Shown one piece after another: positions 1-7,742 of a stretch of DNA of 25,662 bases. The position numbers and the translations under genes are program-made. The stretch comes from GCA-2861595 sp035525365 (GTDB lineage: Bacteria > Actinomycetota > Acidimicrobiia > Acidimicrobiales > GCA-2861595). The notes beneath the pieces were generated by a model that was not told where the DNA came from, searched no databases, and was given only the letters and a program-made list of their open reading frames with translations. The stretch's first letter is position 1. Each line of letters begins with the position of its first letter. Location: the NCBI GenBank assembly GCA_035525365.1, contig DATLEK010000043.1, positions 1-25,662 on the forward strand, written 5' to 3'.

Positions 1-153
1 GAACCGCTCGATGCGCGGCTCCTCCCACATGAGGTCGATGCACTCGTACCAGTTGGTGACGAGGAGGAGGTCCGGGCCGGTCTCGCCGACGACCTGGTAG
101 GCGACGTGTCCCCCGTCGGGGGTCAGGGCGTACCTGGTGCGGGGCACGTCCAC
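1..153 (-). CDS. Alpha/beta-hydrolase-like protein, N-terminal fragment (runs off the window)
   Basis: Reading the minus strand, an open frame starts at a GTG six bases after the RNase J stop codon and stays open for 51 codons to the window edge. The visible residues (TRYALTPDGGHVAYQVVGE, then a hydrophobic DLLLVTNWYE stretch and a WEEPRIERF segment) resemble the N-terminus of actinobacterial alpha/beta hydrolases that are often fused to an adenylate/guanylate cyclase domain. In that family this stretch carries the first strands of the hydrolase fold. A GGAGG lies upstream inside the end of rnj, so it may be cotranscribed with dapA-rnj. The catalytic residues and any cyclase domain lie outside the window, so the function is only a family-level inference. 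Confidence 0.55.
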   Translation of the reverse strand, partial: MDVPRTRYALTPDGGHVAYQVVGETGPDLLLVTNWYECIDLMWEEPRIERF

Positions 154-159
154 GGAGGC

Positions 160-1821
160 TCAGACCTCCATCACCACGGGGACGATCATGGGGCGGCGGC
201 GGGTGCGTTCGTTGACGAACTTGCCGAGGGCGGAGCGAGCGTGGCGCTTGAGGGTCTCGACGTCGAGGGCCTTGGAGGAGATGGCCTCCTCCAGGCCGGC
301 GCGCACCGCGGTCTTGGCCTCCTCGAGGAGATCGTCGGCCTCGGGCGCGAAGACCCACCCCTTGGTGATGATCTCGGGGCCGGTGAGGATCTCGCCGCTC
401 TTGGCATCGACGGTGACGATGACCACAACGACGCCCTCCTCCGACAGCACCCTGCGGTCGCGGAGCACAACCCGGCCGATGTCGCCCACGATCCCGTCGA
501 CATACAGGTACCCGGCCGGCACCGGCGCGCCGAACTCGATGCCGTCGTCTCCGATCTCGACGACGTCGCCGTCCTCGGCCAGGAGCACGTTGGCCTCGGG
601 CACCCCCATGTCCATGGCCAGGCGCGCATGGTGGATCATGTGGCGGAACTCGCCGTGCACCGGGATGAAGAACTCGGGCCGGGCCACCGACAGCAGCGTC
701 TTGAGCTCGCCCTGCATGGCGTGGCCACTGACATGCACCTGGGCCAGCCCCGAGTGCACGACCTCGCAGCCCTTGCGGTGCAGGCCGTCGATCACCTTGC
801 CGACCGGTGCCTCGTTGCCAGGGATGGCGTGGCTGCTCATGATGATGAGGTCGCCGTCGCCGACCTTGAGCCACTTGTTCTCGCCCGCCGCCATCAGCGA
901 CAGCGCCGACATGGGCTCGCCCTGGGAGCCGGTGGAGATCACGCAGACCCGCTCAGGATCGATGGCCCCGACCTTCTCGATGTCGATGAGCGAGTTGTCC
1001 GGGATGCGCAGCAGGCCCAACTGCCGCGCCATGGCCACGTTCTTGCCCATCGACCGGCCCAGGGTGGCGATGATCCGCCCGTTGGCCACCGCCGTGTCGG
1101 CGATCTGCTGCACGCGGTGGATGTGGCTGGCGAAGCAGGTGACGATGATCCGCTTGTCGTGGTGCTCGCGGAACAGCCCCCGCAGCACGCCGCCCACCGA
1201 CGACTCGCTGTCGGTGTAGCCCGGCTCCTCGGCGTTGGTGGAGTCCGACAGGAGCAACCGGACGCCGAACTCCTTGGAGATGGCGCCGATGCGGGCCAGG
1301 TCGGTGTGACGCCCGTCGACGGGTGTGAGGTCGAGCTTGAAGTCGCCCGAGTGGAGGATCACGCCCTGCGGGGTGTGGAACGCGGTGGCGAACCCGTGGG
1401 GCACGGAGTGGGTGACGGGGATGAACTCGCAGTCGAAGGGGCCGATGCGGCGGCGCTCACCGTCGGCCACCGGGTTGAAGCTGGTGCGGCCGAGCAGGCC
1501 CCCCTCCTCGATCCGGCTGCGGGCCAGGCCGAGGGTGAGAGCGGAACCGAAGATCGGGAACTTCAGGTCCCGCAGGAGGAACGACAGTCCGCCGGCATGG
1601 TCCTCGTGGCCGTGGGTGACGATGCAGCCCTCGACGCGATCGGCGTTCTGGCGCAGCCAGGTGAAATCGGGGAGGACGAGGTCGACACCGGGCATGTCGA
1701 TGTCGGGAAACATGATCCCGCAGTCGAGGAGCATGATGCGCCCGCCCAGCTCGACCGCAGCGCAGTTGCGGCCGATCTCGCCGAGGCCGCCGAGGAAGGT
1801 GACCCGTACCGGCTCAGGCAT
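160..1821 (-). CDS. rnj: Ribonuclease J (metallo-beta-lactamase/beta-CASP RNase)
   Basis: Predicted 553-residue RNase J, a cytoplasmic zinc-dependent endo- and 5'-exoribonuclease for mRNA decay and rRNA maturation. The protein opens with VRVTFLGGLGEIGRN. It has the metallo-beta-lactamase motif THGHEDH near residues 69-75 (H70, H72, D74, H75), the beta-CASP segment with SDSTNAEEPGYT and CFASHIHR, and the late VSGHA and FIPVHGE motifs. Length is normal for the family. The start is the ATG at 1821 rather than an upstream one, because homology begins there and the dapA stop overlaps it by 8 nt, which suggests translational coupling. The dapA-rnj order is typical of actinobacteria. Confidence 0.95.
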   Translation of the reverse strand: MPEPVRVTFLGGLGEIGRNCAAVELGGRIMLLDCGIMFPDIDMPGVDLVLPDFTWLRQNADRVEGCIVTHGHEDHAGGLSFLLRDLKFPIFGSALTLGLARSRIEEGGLLGRTSFNPVADGERRRIGPFDCEFIPVTHSVPHGFATAFHTPQGVILHSGDFKLDLTPVDGRHTDLARIGAISKEFGVRLLLSDSTNAEEPGYTDSESSVGGVLRGLFREHHDKRIIVTCFASHIHRVQQIADTAVANGRIIATLGRSMGKNVAMARQLGLLRIPDNSLIDIEKVGAIDPERVCVISTGSQGEPMSALSLMAAGENKWLKVGDGDLIIMSSHAIPGNEAPVGKVIDGLHRKGCEVVHSGLAQVHVSGHAMQGELKTLLSVARPEFFIPVHGEFRHMIHHARLAMDMGVPEANVLLAEDGDVVEIGDDGIEFGAPVPAGYLYVDGIVGDIGRVVLRDRRVLSEEGVVVVIVTVDAKSGEILTGPEIITKGWVFAPEADDLLEEAKTAVRAGLEEAISSKALDVETLKRHARSALGKFVNERTRRRPMIVPVVMEV

Positions 1822-2749
1822 GGGGCAACCGGGGCGCCGGCACAGGTGTGGGGGCGCCGGCGCCGAGACCGGCCAGCACGGCACGGGCCCGGTCCTCCAA
1901 ACCGGCCGGCGCCGGGCCCATCGGGAGGCGGCACTCGCCCACGGGCAGGCCGAGGACGCGCATCATGGCCTTCGAGGGGATGGGGTTGGGAGCGTCGTCG
2001 CCGGTCTCGAAGGCGAAGCTGGGAATCAGGACGGTGTTGATGCGGCGGGCCTCGCCCACATCACCCTTGGCGAAGGCGTTGATCATGTCGCCGTGGAGGC
2101 TACCGGCCCAGTGGGTGGCCACTCCGATGAGCCCGACGGCCCCGATGGCCAGCAGGGGAAGGGTGAGCCCGTCGTCCCCGCTGTAGAGCTCGAAGCCGGC
2201 GGGTGCCTCGGCCAGCAGGCGGGCGGAACCGGCGGGATCGCCGGAAGCGTCCTTGACGCCCACCAGGTTGGGGACCTCCCGAGCCAGGCGGACGAGGGTC
2301 TCGTGGGCGATCTTGCGCCCGGTGCGAACGGGGATGTCGTAGATGATGACCGGCAGCGGGGTGGCGGCGGCGAAGGCCCGGAAGTGGGCCTCGATGCCGG
2401 CCTGCGACGGGCGGTTGTAGTACGGGGTGACGGCCAGCAGCCCGGTGACGCCGGCCTGCTCGGCGGCCCGGGCCAGCTCCACTGAATGGGCGGTGTCGTT
2501 GCTGCCGGCGCCGGCGATGACAGGCACCGATACCGCCTCCACCACAGCCCGCCAGAGGGCGATCTTCTCGTCGTCCGACAGGACCGACACCTCGCCGGTG
2601 GTGCCGGCCACCACGAGGCCTTCACTCCCGTTGTCGACCAGCCAGCGGGCGACGGTGGCCGCGGCATCGAGGTCGAGGCGACCCTCGGAGTCGAAGGGCG
2701 TGACCATGGCCGTGAGCACGGCTCCGAAGCGCGCCGGCGCCGCTCCCAT
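1814..2749 (-). CDS. dapA: 4-hydroxy-tetrahydrodipicolinate synthase
   Basis: Predicted 311-residue DapA, which condenses pyruvate with aspartate semialdehyde in the diaminopimelate/lysine pathway. Visible signatures are VVAGTTGE with the paired Thr near residue 50, TPYYNRP near 109-114, the catalytic Tyr in YDIP (about Y138), Arg143, and the Schiff-base lysine in GVKDASGD (about K166). The start is the ATG at 2749. It shares one base with the stop of the upstream regulator (TGATG), and the gene runs 8 nt into rnj, so the three genes are probably one transcript. An upstream in-frame extension exists but lies inside the regulator gene and has no family similarity. Substrate assignment is confident; the family also contains relatives with other aldolase roles. 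Confidence 0.94.
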   Translation of the reverse strand: MGAAPARFGAVLTAMVTPFDSEGRLDLDAAATVARWLVDNGSEGLVVAGTTGEVSVLSDDEKIALWRAVVEAVSVPVIAGAGSNDTAHSVELARAAEQAGVTGLLAVTPYYNRPSQAGIEAHFRAFAAATPLPVIIYDIPVRTGRKIAHETLVRLAREVPNLVGVKDASGDPAGSARLLAEAPAGFELYSGDDGLTLPLLAIGAVGLIGVATHWAGSLHGDMINAFAKGDVGEARRINTVLIPSFAFETGDDAPNPIPSKAMMRVLGLPVGECRLPMGPAPAGLEDRARAVLAGLGAGAPTPVPAPRLPHA

Positions 2750-3399
2750 CAGCGGCCCGCCCGGCTGCGCTCCAGGCCCAGGGTGGTGAGCAGATCCTCG
2801 TGCAGTTCGAACCAGACGGTGTGGTACGAGTCGATCATCGGCTTGGTGAACCAGTCGTGGTCGCCCTTGTCCACCCGGTCGAGGGCCCGGGTCAGGCGCG
2901 GCCCGTAGGTGGCGAAGCGGCCGAGCGTTCGCGCCAGCTCCCGGCACAGGGGTTGCACCTCGTTGTCGACGTTGTGCAGGCGGCGGACGATGCCGGCGTC
3001 GTAGGCGAAGTCCTTGTGGTCGTTCAGCACAGGATCCTGGTCCTCGCCCTCAGCCGCCCCTGATGGCCGCACCTGCCACTCACTGCACACGGCGAGCAGC
3101 TCCTGGTTGAGGGGAAGGAACCGCTGGTACACCGAGTCGACCGCCTCCCGGCTGGCGCTCCCGTCGAGCTCGGCGCCGATCAGCTCGGCATGGCGCCGGC
3201 GCCCTGAAGGCGTGAGCGCCCAGCCCGTGACCCCGCCCTCCCGGTGGAACACGTGCTCCGCCACCTGAAGGTGCTCGAGAAAGTTGTGGACCTGCGATGG
3301 GTAGAGCCCGGTCTGCTCGGAGATGGCGTCGACATCGGCGAAGCCCTTGAGCCGCAGCGCGTGGAGCACCGCGAAGCGCGGATCAGAGGCGTGCGACAC
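2749..3399 (-). CDS. Winged-helix (MarR/ArsR-like) regulator, uncharacterised
   Basis: A 216-residue soluble protein starting at a GTG. The first 75 residues have the pattern of a winged helix-turn-helix: a helix in RFAVLHALRLKGFADVDAI, a recognition helix around YPSQVHNFLEHLQ, then a wing segment ending WALTPSGRRRHAEL, as in MarR/PadR-type regulators. The remainder is helical and acidic with aromatic residues (WFTKPMIDSYHTVWFELHEDLL) and has no domain I recognise; it may be an effector or dimerisation part. It overlaps dapA by one base, so it is likely coexpressed with dapA-rnj and could regulate that unit, but no operator is evident. The DNA-binding call is moderately sure; the target is unknown. 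Confidence 0.7.
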   Translation of the reverse strand: MSHASDPRFAVLHALRLKGFADVDAISEQTGLYPSQVHNFLEHLQVAEHVFHREGGVTGWALTPSGRRRHAELIGAELDGSASREAVDSVYQRFLPLNQELLAVCSEWQVRPSGAAEGEDQDPVLNDHKDFAYDAGIVRRLHNVDNEVQPLCRELARTLGRFATYGPRLTRALDRVDKGDHDWFTKPMIDSYHTVWFELHEDLLTTLGLERSRAGR

Positions 3400-3422
3400 G
3401 GTCGCAGGCTACAGGTGTGGGA

Positions 3423-4301
3423 TCACAGCTGGCTGGGGGGCACTTCGCTGCTGGCCACCTGCTCGGAGCTCACGATCCGATAGGAGCTGCCGACCACCCG
3501 GATCACCTCGTGGATCGCAGACGCGCCCGAGGCGGACCACACATCGAGCTGGCCGGTGGACACACGAGCCGACCCGTTGGTTGCGTCACGATGGGCGGTG
3601 ACGATGCCGGGGCCTTCGACCACGTCGACGGCCAGGAGCCCCGAACTGGCCGATCGGAAGCCGAATACGGCGTCCTGGCTGCCATCGCCGGACACATCGA
3701 CCACCCGGACGTTGACGCTCTTGAACTGCGATCCCCCCACGTCGACCTTCTCAAGGGCGATCCTCCATGAGTTGGAACCGGCCCGCTCGAAGACGTAGAA
3801 GCTGCGACCCCGGCCGGAGCCGAGCACCCCTTCTCTGGTGGATTGGGTGAGCCAGATCAGGTCACCGCCCTTGGCCCGGAACAGCTCGCAGCGCACCTCC
3901 GACGCGTTGGGGTCGGCCAGGCCCTGGCAGCTGGCGCCGGCGGCCAGCTCCCTGTTGCCGGGGGCGCCGGCGGGGAGCAGCACAGCTCCCGATCCGTCGA
4001 TGGCCGGCGCCAGGCGGGTGGCCGGTGGGCCCGAGGTGGTGGTGTCGGGACCCATGCCGAAGATCGTCGTGGTGGTCGTGGTGGTACTGGAGGTGGTGGT
4101 GGTCTCCTCGACCAGGTCCTTCTCCTGGGGCTGGGGCTCACCGTCCAGGGTCGGAATGGTGGAGATGGCGGTCGGAGCCTGCGTCAGCTTCAGCTTGGTC
4201 TCACCCCCGCTGCGCACGTAGGCGACGCCGGCCAGGACGACCACGAGAGACAGGACCAGCCCGCCCAGCAGCGCCGCCAGCAGCTTCTGGAGAGGTGGCA
4301 C
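3423..4301 (-). CDS. Membrane-anchored protein with Ser/Thr-rich linker
   Basis: A 292-residue protein beginning at GTG. Residues 5-30 form one hydrophobic helix (LLAALLGGLVLSLVVVLAGV), which acts as a signal anchor; no lipobox cysteine is seen. An acidic segment leads into a Thr/Ser run (residues about 66-78, almost all Thr) typical of extracytoplasmic linkers that may be O-glycosylated. The C-terminal ~190 residues look like a secreted beta-rich domain; VDVSGDGSQDAVFGF resembles the calcium-loop motif of FG-GAP/VCBS repeats. It ends 23 nt before the regulator's start, so it may be the first gene of the regulator-dapA-rnj unit. No function is assigned. The Thr run comes from a short GGT/GGTC-rich tract near 4075-4105 that could vary in length. 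Confidence 0.75.
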   Translation of the reverse strand: MPPLQKLLAALLGGLVLSLVVVLAGVAYVRSGGETKLKLTQAPTAISTIPTLDGEPQPQEKDLVEETTTTSSTTTTTTTIFGMGPDTTTSGPPATRLAPAIDGSGAVLLPAGAPGNRELAAGASCQGLADPNASEVRCELFRAKGGDLIWLTQSTREGVLGSGRGRSFYVFERAGSNSWRIALEKVDVGGSQFKSVNVRVVDVSGDGSQDAVFGFRSASSGLLAVDVVEGPGIVTAHRDATNGSARVSTGQLDVWSASGASAIHEVIRVVGSSYRIVSSEQVASSEVPPSQL

Positions 4302-4342
4302 AGGCGCACGATATTCGGCCTCATGGCCCGGCGATAGCGTCA

Positions 4343-5047
4343 GTGGCCGTGGACGCCACCGTGCCCCAGCGCCCGAAGCCCAGCCGGCGGACGCTGACCC
4401 TCATCGTCGGGCCGATCATCGCTGTCGTCGTGATCGGGACTCTGGGCAACATGTTCCACCCCAGCCTGCTCAAGAACCACCCCCTCCTGCTGGTGGCCAT
4501 GGAGCCCCGGAACCGGTACCTGCTGCTGGTGGCGGACAAGGTCTCCTTCGTACCGTTCCTCTTGGTGGCCACCATCCGCCGGCTGATCTCGGACCCGCTC
4601 TTCTACCTGCTGGGCTATCTGTACGGCGACGCCGGCGTGCGCTGGATAGAACGCAAGATGGGCGACTCTTCAGGGCTCGTGCGGGGAATGGAGAGGGGCT
4701 TCGCCAAGGCGGCCCCGCTGATGGTCTTCCTCTTTCCCGGAGCCATCGTCTGCGTCCTGGCCGGCGCCACCGGCATGAGCCCGTTGTTGTTCCTCGTGCT
4801 CAACGTGGCCGGCACCATCACCGTCGTGAGCCTGCTCTACCGCTTCGCCGAGTTCTTCGACGGCCCCCTCGGCGCCGTGAACGGCTTCTACGCCGACAAC
4901 AACAAGACGCTCACGATCATCTCCATCGTGTTCACCGTGCTGTGGCTGATCATGCAGCGCCGCCAGGGCAAGTCCGAGCTGGAGTCGATCTCCACCATCG
5001 AGGAGGAGCTGGAGGGCGGGCGGGCTCGGGACCAGCCGCCCGACTGA
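4343..5047 (+). CDS. DedA/VTT-like integral membrane protein
   Basis: About 234 residues with several membrane segments (LIVGPIIAVVVIGTLG; PLFYLLGYLYG; LMVFLFPGAIVCVLAG; FLVLNVAGTITVVSLLY; LTIISIVFTVLWLI). The FPGAIVCVLAGATGMS stretch matches the conserved core of the DedA/SNARE-associated family, some of whose members flip undecaprenyl phosphate or phospholipids. The conserved charged residues are fewer than in standard DedA, so this is a divergent member. The start is unsure: GTGs at 4343, 4349 and 4361 are in frame, none with a good Shine-Dalgarno, and the frame is open far upstream. It is the only plus-strand gene in this cluster and diverges from the Thr-rich protein gene with only about 40 bp between them. 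Confidence 0.75.
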   Translation: MAVDATVPQRPKPSRRTLTLIVGPIIAVVVIGTLGNMFHPSLLKNHPLLLVAMEPRNRYLLLVADKVSFVPFLLVATIRRLISDPLFYLLGYLYGDAGVRWIERKMGDSSGLVRGMERGFAKAAPLMVFLFPGAIVCVLAGATGMSPLLFLVLNVAGTITVVSLLYRFAEFFDGPLGAVNGFYADNNKTLTIISIVFTVLWLIMQRRQGKSELESISTIEEELEGGRARDQPPD

Positions 5048-5064
5048 ACCTGGTCAGCTGAGAA

Positions 5065-5838
5065 TCAGCTCAGGCCGAGGAGGGGGTCGAGGCCCAGAGT
5101 GAGGCCCGGACGGTTGGCGACTGCTTTGACGGCGAGCACCACGCCGGGCATGAAGGAGGACCGGTCGTAGGAGTCGTGGCGGATGGTGAGGCTCTCGCCA
5201 GTGGTGCCGAGCAGGACCTCCTGGTGGGCCACCAGTCCCTTCAGGCGGACGGAGTGGACGCGGATGCCCGCCGGCCCCTCGCCGCCCCGGGCACCGGGGA
5301 CCACGGTGTCGGTGGTGGGGTCGCTCCCCCACCTGTCCGAGGCCGCGGCCATGCGCTCCATGGTCCGCATGGCCGTTCCCGACGGGGCGTCCTTCTTGTT
5401 GTCGTGATGCAGCTCGATCACCTCGGCCGTCTCGAACCACGGCGCCGCCAGCTCGGCAAACCGCATCATGAGCACCGCCCCGATGGCGAAGTTCGGAGCG
5501 ATCACGACGTTGGTCTTCGCCGCCTCGAACTGCGTCCGCACCTCGTCGAGGTCTTCTTCGGTGAGCCCCGTGGTGCCGACCACGGCATGCACGCCGTGGT
5601 CCGCGCACCAACGCAGGTTCTCCCGGGCCGCAGCAGCAACGGTGAAATCGACGGCCACCTCGGCGCCGGCCCGCTCCAATGCCTCAGCGGACTCAGAGAC
5701 CTCCACCCCGCACACCTGCCCACCGCCGTGATGCGGATCCACGACAGCCACCAGCTCCAGCTCTGGATCGTCGGTGACGGCCCGGCACACGGTGGCGCCC
5801 ATCCTGCCGCCCGCCCCGAACACCCCGACCCGCACCAT
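5065..5838 (-). CDS. dapB: 4-hydroxy-tetrahydrodipicolinate reductase
   Basis: Predicted 257-residue DapB, the NAD(P)H-dependent reductase that follows DapA in diaminopimelate synthesis. The N-terminus has the nucleotide-binding GVFGAGGRMG (residues 5-14). VVGTTG (86-91), APNFAIG (114-120) and the catalytic/substrate block ELHHDNKKDAPSGTA (about 142-156, with His144/145 and Lys148/149) are all present. The ATG at 5838 is chosen because the Rossmann strand follows at once; a longer frame to 5886 adds only Gly/Arg-rich residues. It is convergent with the DedA-like gene (17 nt apart) and is separated from dapA-rnj, whereas in mycobacteria dapB lies nearby with thyX between. Confidence 0.95.
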   Translation of the reverse strand: MVRVGVFGAGGRMGATVCRAVTDDPELELVAVVDPHHGGGQVCGVEVSESAEALERAGAEVAVDFTVAAAARENLRWCADHGVHAVVGTTGLTEEDLDEVRTQFEAAKTNVVIAPNFAIGAVLMMRFAELAAPWFETAEVIELHHDNKKDAPSGTAMRTMERMAAASDRWGSDPTTDTVVPGARGGEGPAGIRVHSVRLKGLVAHQEVLLGTTGESLTIRHDSYDRSSFMPGVVLAVKAVANRPGLTLGLDPLLGLS

Positions 5839-5961
5839 CAGCTCACGGTAGCCAATCCCGCGGCGGCGCCCACCGCCCGGCCTCATCAGCGCCCATCAGC
5901 GGATAACGGGCGATGTGCCCAGAGCCAGATGAGGCTGAATCGGCGCGAGCGAAAAAAACTG

Positions 5962-6531
5962 CTACGACGCCAGCTTGTCCTTGATCTCTTGGATCTCGGC
6001 GTTGACCTGGTCGAACCTGGCGTCGACAGCCGTGAAGCCACGCTCCATGTCTGTCCGCAACCCGGTCATGTCGGTCCGCAACTCGGTCATGTCGGTCCGC
6101 AATTCGGTGATCTCGGCACGCACCTGGTTGGTATCAGCACGCGCCGCAGCAAAGCCGTCCCCGACGAGCGTGATCGTGCGCTCCATGTAGTTCCGAACCT
6201 CCGCCACCAAGACGGTGAAATCCGCGCGCTGCTGGGCGGCGACGTCGACGAGGGTGGCGACCGTCTGCGTCAGGTTGCTGATCTCCTGCCCGTGCTGAGC
6301 GACTACGTCGACGAGCGTGGCGACCGTCTCCTTCAGGTTGCTGATCTCCTGCCCCTGCTGAGTGACGACGTCGACGAGGGTGGCGACCGTCGAGGTCAGC
6401 CGGGCAACGGCCTGGGGAAGGTCGAGGAGCTCATCGGTGAGAAGCTCACGTCGCACCGCGGCGCGGAAGTCCGCATCGGCCCGCATGGTGTCAAGGAAGC
6501 GCTTTCGCTGGACCTCATCCATAAGCGACAT
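5962..6531 (-). CDS. Coiled-coil protein made of internal repeats
   Basis: A 189-residue soluble, mostly helical protein. The N-terminus (FLDTMRADADFRAAVRRELL, then DELLDLPQAVARL) resembles the head of actinobacterial coiled-coil proteins that in other genomes precede a nuclease-like domain; that domain is absent here. The middle has three 21-residue repeats (TVATLVDVV.QQGQEISNL), followed by three to four heptads of the type ELRTDMT, then a last helix ending IQEIKDKLAS. The start is the ATG at 6531, with GGAG 8 nt upstream; an ATG at 6522 is the alternative. It overlaps the end of the HNH gene by 17 nt. The function is unknown; a multimeric scaffold is plausible. Confidence 0.75.
   Translation of the reverse strand: MSLMDEVQRKRFLDTMRADADFRAAVRRELLTDELLDLPQAVARLTSTVATLVDVVTQQGQEISNLKETVATLVDVVAQHGQEISNLTQTVATLVDVAAQQRADFTVLVAEVRNYMERTITLVGDGFAAARADTNQVRAEITELRTDMTELRTDMTGLRTDMERGFTAVDARFDQVNAEIQEIKDKLAS
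6044..6106. repeat. 21-bp tandem repeat, three units (heptad repeats)
   Basis: Three adjacent 21-bp units share the core catgtcggtccgcaa, with a few substitutions. Each encodes one heptad (RTDM.EL) on the minus strand. The repeat lies inside the coiled-coil gene and keeps its frame. Confidence 0.85.
6241..6393. repeat. 63-bp imperfect tandem repeat, about 2.5 units
   Basis: The core cgtcgacgag.gtggcgacc recurs at 63-bp spacing (near 6243, 6306 and 6369), with near-identical DNA between the first two copies. Each unit encodes 21 residues of the coiled coil. The high DNA identity suggests recent duplication inside the gene. Confidence 0.85.
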
Positions 6532-7096
6532 CGTACATTCTCCATTCTTCTTCGTCCTCGCCTGGATCAGGCTTGGGCTTGGGCTTGGGCTTCGGCTTCT
6601 TGTACAGGCCGGCGGCCCGCTCCTCGTCGCACTTCTTGGCGTGGCACTCCCAGCACTTGGGGTCCTCGTTGGCGTAGCTGGTGAGCCCGCCGGCACAGAC
6701 CGGATCGAGGTGGTCCCACTGGAGGTTGAACTTCTTGCCACACCCTGAGCAGGTGATGCCGTCGAACTCTGGTGGGTCACCCAGCTCCAGTGCCGTGCGT
6801 AACTCGGCGGGGATGTAGCGGCCGAGGTGGGCCACGGTGTGGATGTTGACCCCGTCGTGGAACACCACCTTCAGAAACGCGTCCTTGGCCATCTCCCGCA
6901 CCACCTCGGGATCCACCGGCCCGCCACCGACGATGTGGGACACCGTGTCAGGGTGCTGACCGTGGCGGAAGGTGCCCAGGTCCACCACGAACACCACGTC
7001 GGCCTTGGTGCGGTGGGGCCGCACGCCGCCCTCGCCCATCATGGGATCAGAAACCCTCGAGGCGACTCCCTTGTCCGCTGATCGGAGGGCATTCAT
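6515..7096 (-). CDS. Shortened HNH endonuclease-like protein (C-terminal half of a DUF222/HNH family protein)
   Basis: A 193-residue frame. Residues 30-110 (KADVVFVVDLGTFRHG, then VGGGPVDPEVVREMAKDAF, then HLGRYIPAELRTALE) match the region just before the HNH motif in the abundant actinobacterial DUF222-HNH proteins. The zinc-HNH core follows: C116-x2-C119, WDH at 127-129, GGLTSYAN to N143, and C148-x2-C151-H152. The several-hundred-residue DUF222 head of the family is missing, and only about 30 residues precede the conserved part. The tail carries a Lys-Pro run (residues 166-177) and an acidic end. The ATG overlaps the vapC stop (ATGA), so it could be translated by coupling. It may be a functional minimal HNH protein or a relic; I lean towards relic. 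Confidence 0.65.
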   Translation of the reverse strand: MNALRSADKGVASRVSDPMMGEGGVRPHRTKADVVFVVDLGTFRHGQHPDTVSHIVGGGPVDPEVVREMAKDAFLKVVFHDGVNIHTVAHLGRYIPAELRTALELGDPPEFDGITCSGCGKKFNLQWDHLDPVCAGGLTSYANEDPKCWECHAKKCDEERAAGLYKKPKPKPKPKPDPGEDEEEWRMYDVAYG

Positions 7097-7524
7097 GTGG
7101 CGCCGCCGTGGCCACGCCCAGCCGGGATGATCCAGCGCGCCGAGAGACCGGTTGCCTCTGCGATGAGATCGAAATCGCGGTCGTAGTGCAGCACCGTGGC
7201 GTCATGCTCGAGAGCCGTCGCTGCGACGAGCAGGTCCGGGATCGGGCGGCGGTGCTGTGCGACGCCGGCCAGCTGACGCTGGATGTCGAGCGCTCGTGCG
7301 GATACCTCTTGGTTGAGGTGGAGCCAAGGCAGGCTGGAGAGACCTTTCCACCGGGATTCGTAGTCGTTGCTGGAACGCGCTGAGTAGAGCAACTCCAAGG
7401 CGACGATTTCGGTCATGTACAGCACCCCCTCGGCGGCCAAGGCCTTCAGCAGCCCGTCAGCCGCGTCGCTGTGGCGCTGCTGCTCGAATGCCGACTTGTC
7501 GGCCAGGTACTTGCCTAGCGCCAT
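7093..7524 (-). CDS. vapC: VapC-type PIN-domain ribonuclease toxin
   Basis: A 143-residue PIN-domain protein. The acidic metal-site residues of the family are visible: D9 in YLADKSAF, E44 in IVALELLYSAR, D97 in PIPDLLVAATA and D115/D117 in HYDRDFD. These enzymes are Mg-dependent RNases that usually cut tRNA or rRNA and are held inactive by VapB. The gene overlaps vapB by 10 nt, the standard antitoxin-first coupling, and its own stop overlaps the HNH frame by 4 nt. Length and motifs look intact, so the toxin is probably functional. The RNA target cannot be read from the sequence. Confidence 0.9.
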   Translation of the reverse strand: MALGKYLADKSAFEQQRHSDAADGLLKALAAEGVLYMTEIVALELLYSARSSNDYESRWKGLSSLPWLHLNQEVSARALDIQRQLAGVAQHRRPIPDLLVAATALEHDATVLHYDRDFDLIAEATGLSARWIIPAGRGHGGAT

Positions 7525-7718
7525 GCTCCCTGCATGACCTCGGCGTCACCGAGGTCGTCCTCGGCCATGCGCAGCTGATCGAGGAAAGCAAGGCGCCGAG
7601 GCCGTGCTGCGATCTCGGCGAGGGCCCGGTTCACGGTATCGACTTTCGTTGACGTGCCCAACTCCGCCGCCGCCGCGGCCAGAGCCTCATCGTCGATGTC
7701 AACCAGCGTGCGTGTCAT
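7515..7718 (-). CDS. vapB: VapB-type antitoxin
   Basis: A 67-residue antitoxin. The first ~45 residues (TRTLVDIDDEALAAAAAELG, then TSTKVDTVNRALAEIAAR) form the ribbon and two helices of the VapB DNA-binding fold. The C-terminal 20 residues (FLDQLRMAEDDLGDAEVMQG) are the acidic, Trp/Arg-ended tail that would block the VapC active site. The ATG at 7718 has a strong GGAGGA five bases upstream. It is the first gene of the vapBC pair, and a promoter-like TATACT and an inverted repeat lie just upstream, as expected for autoregulation by the VapBC complex. Confidence 0.88.
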   Translation of the reverse strand: MTRTLVDIDDEALAAAAAELGTSTKVDTVNRALAEIAARPRRLAFLDQLRMAEDDLGDAEVMQGAWR

Positions 7719-7742
7719 CAGTGTCCTCCGAACCTTGATATC

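Noticed and set aside
106..2040. Long plus-strand open frame of 644 codons
   Set aside because: It is antisense to rnj and dapA. Its composition (Asp/His/Val/Gly-rich) is what the high-GC reverse frame gives, and no domain is seen.
5839..5961. Possible small RNA or terminator between dapB and the coiled-coil gene
   Set aside because: There is a run of seven T on the minus strand after the coiled-coil stop, but no stem precedes it; the short catcagcg direct repeat near 5884 has no context.
6560..6605. ggcttg hexamer run as a stand-alone repeat element
   Set aside because: It simply encodes the Lys-Pro run of the HNH protein on the minus strand; no sign of an independent element.
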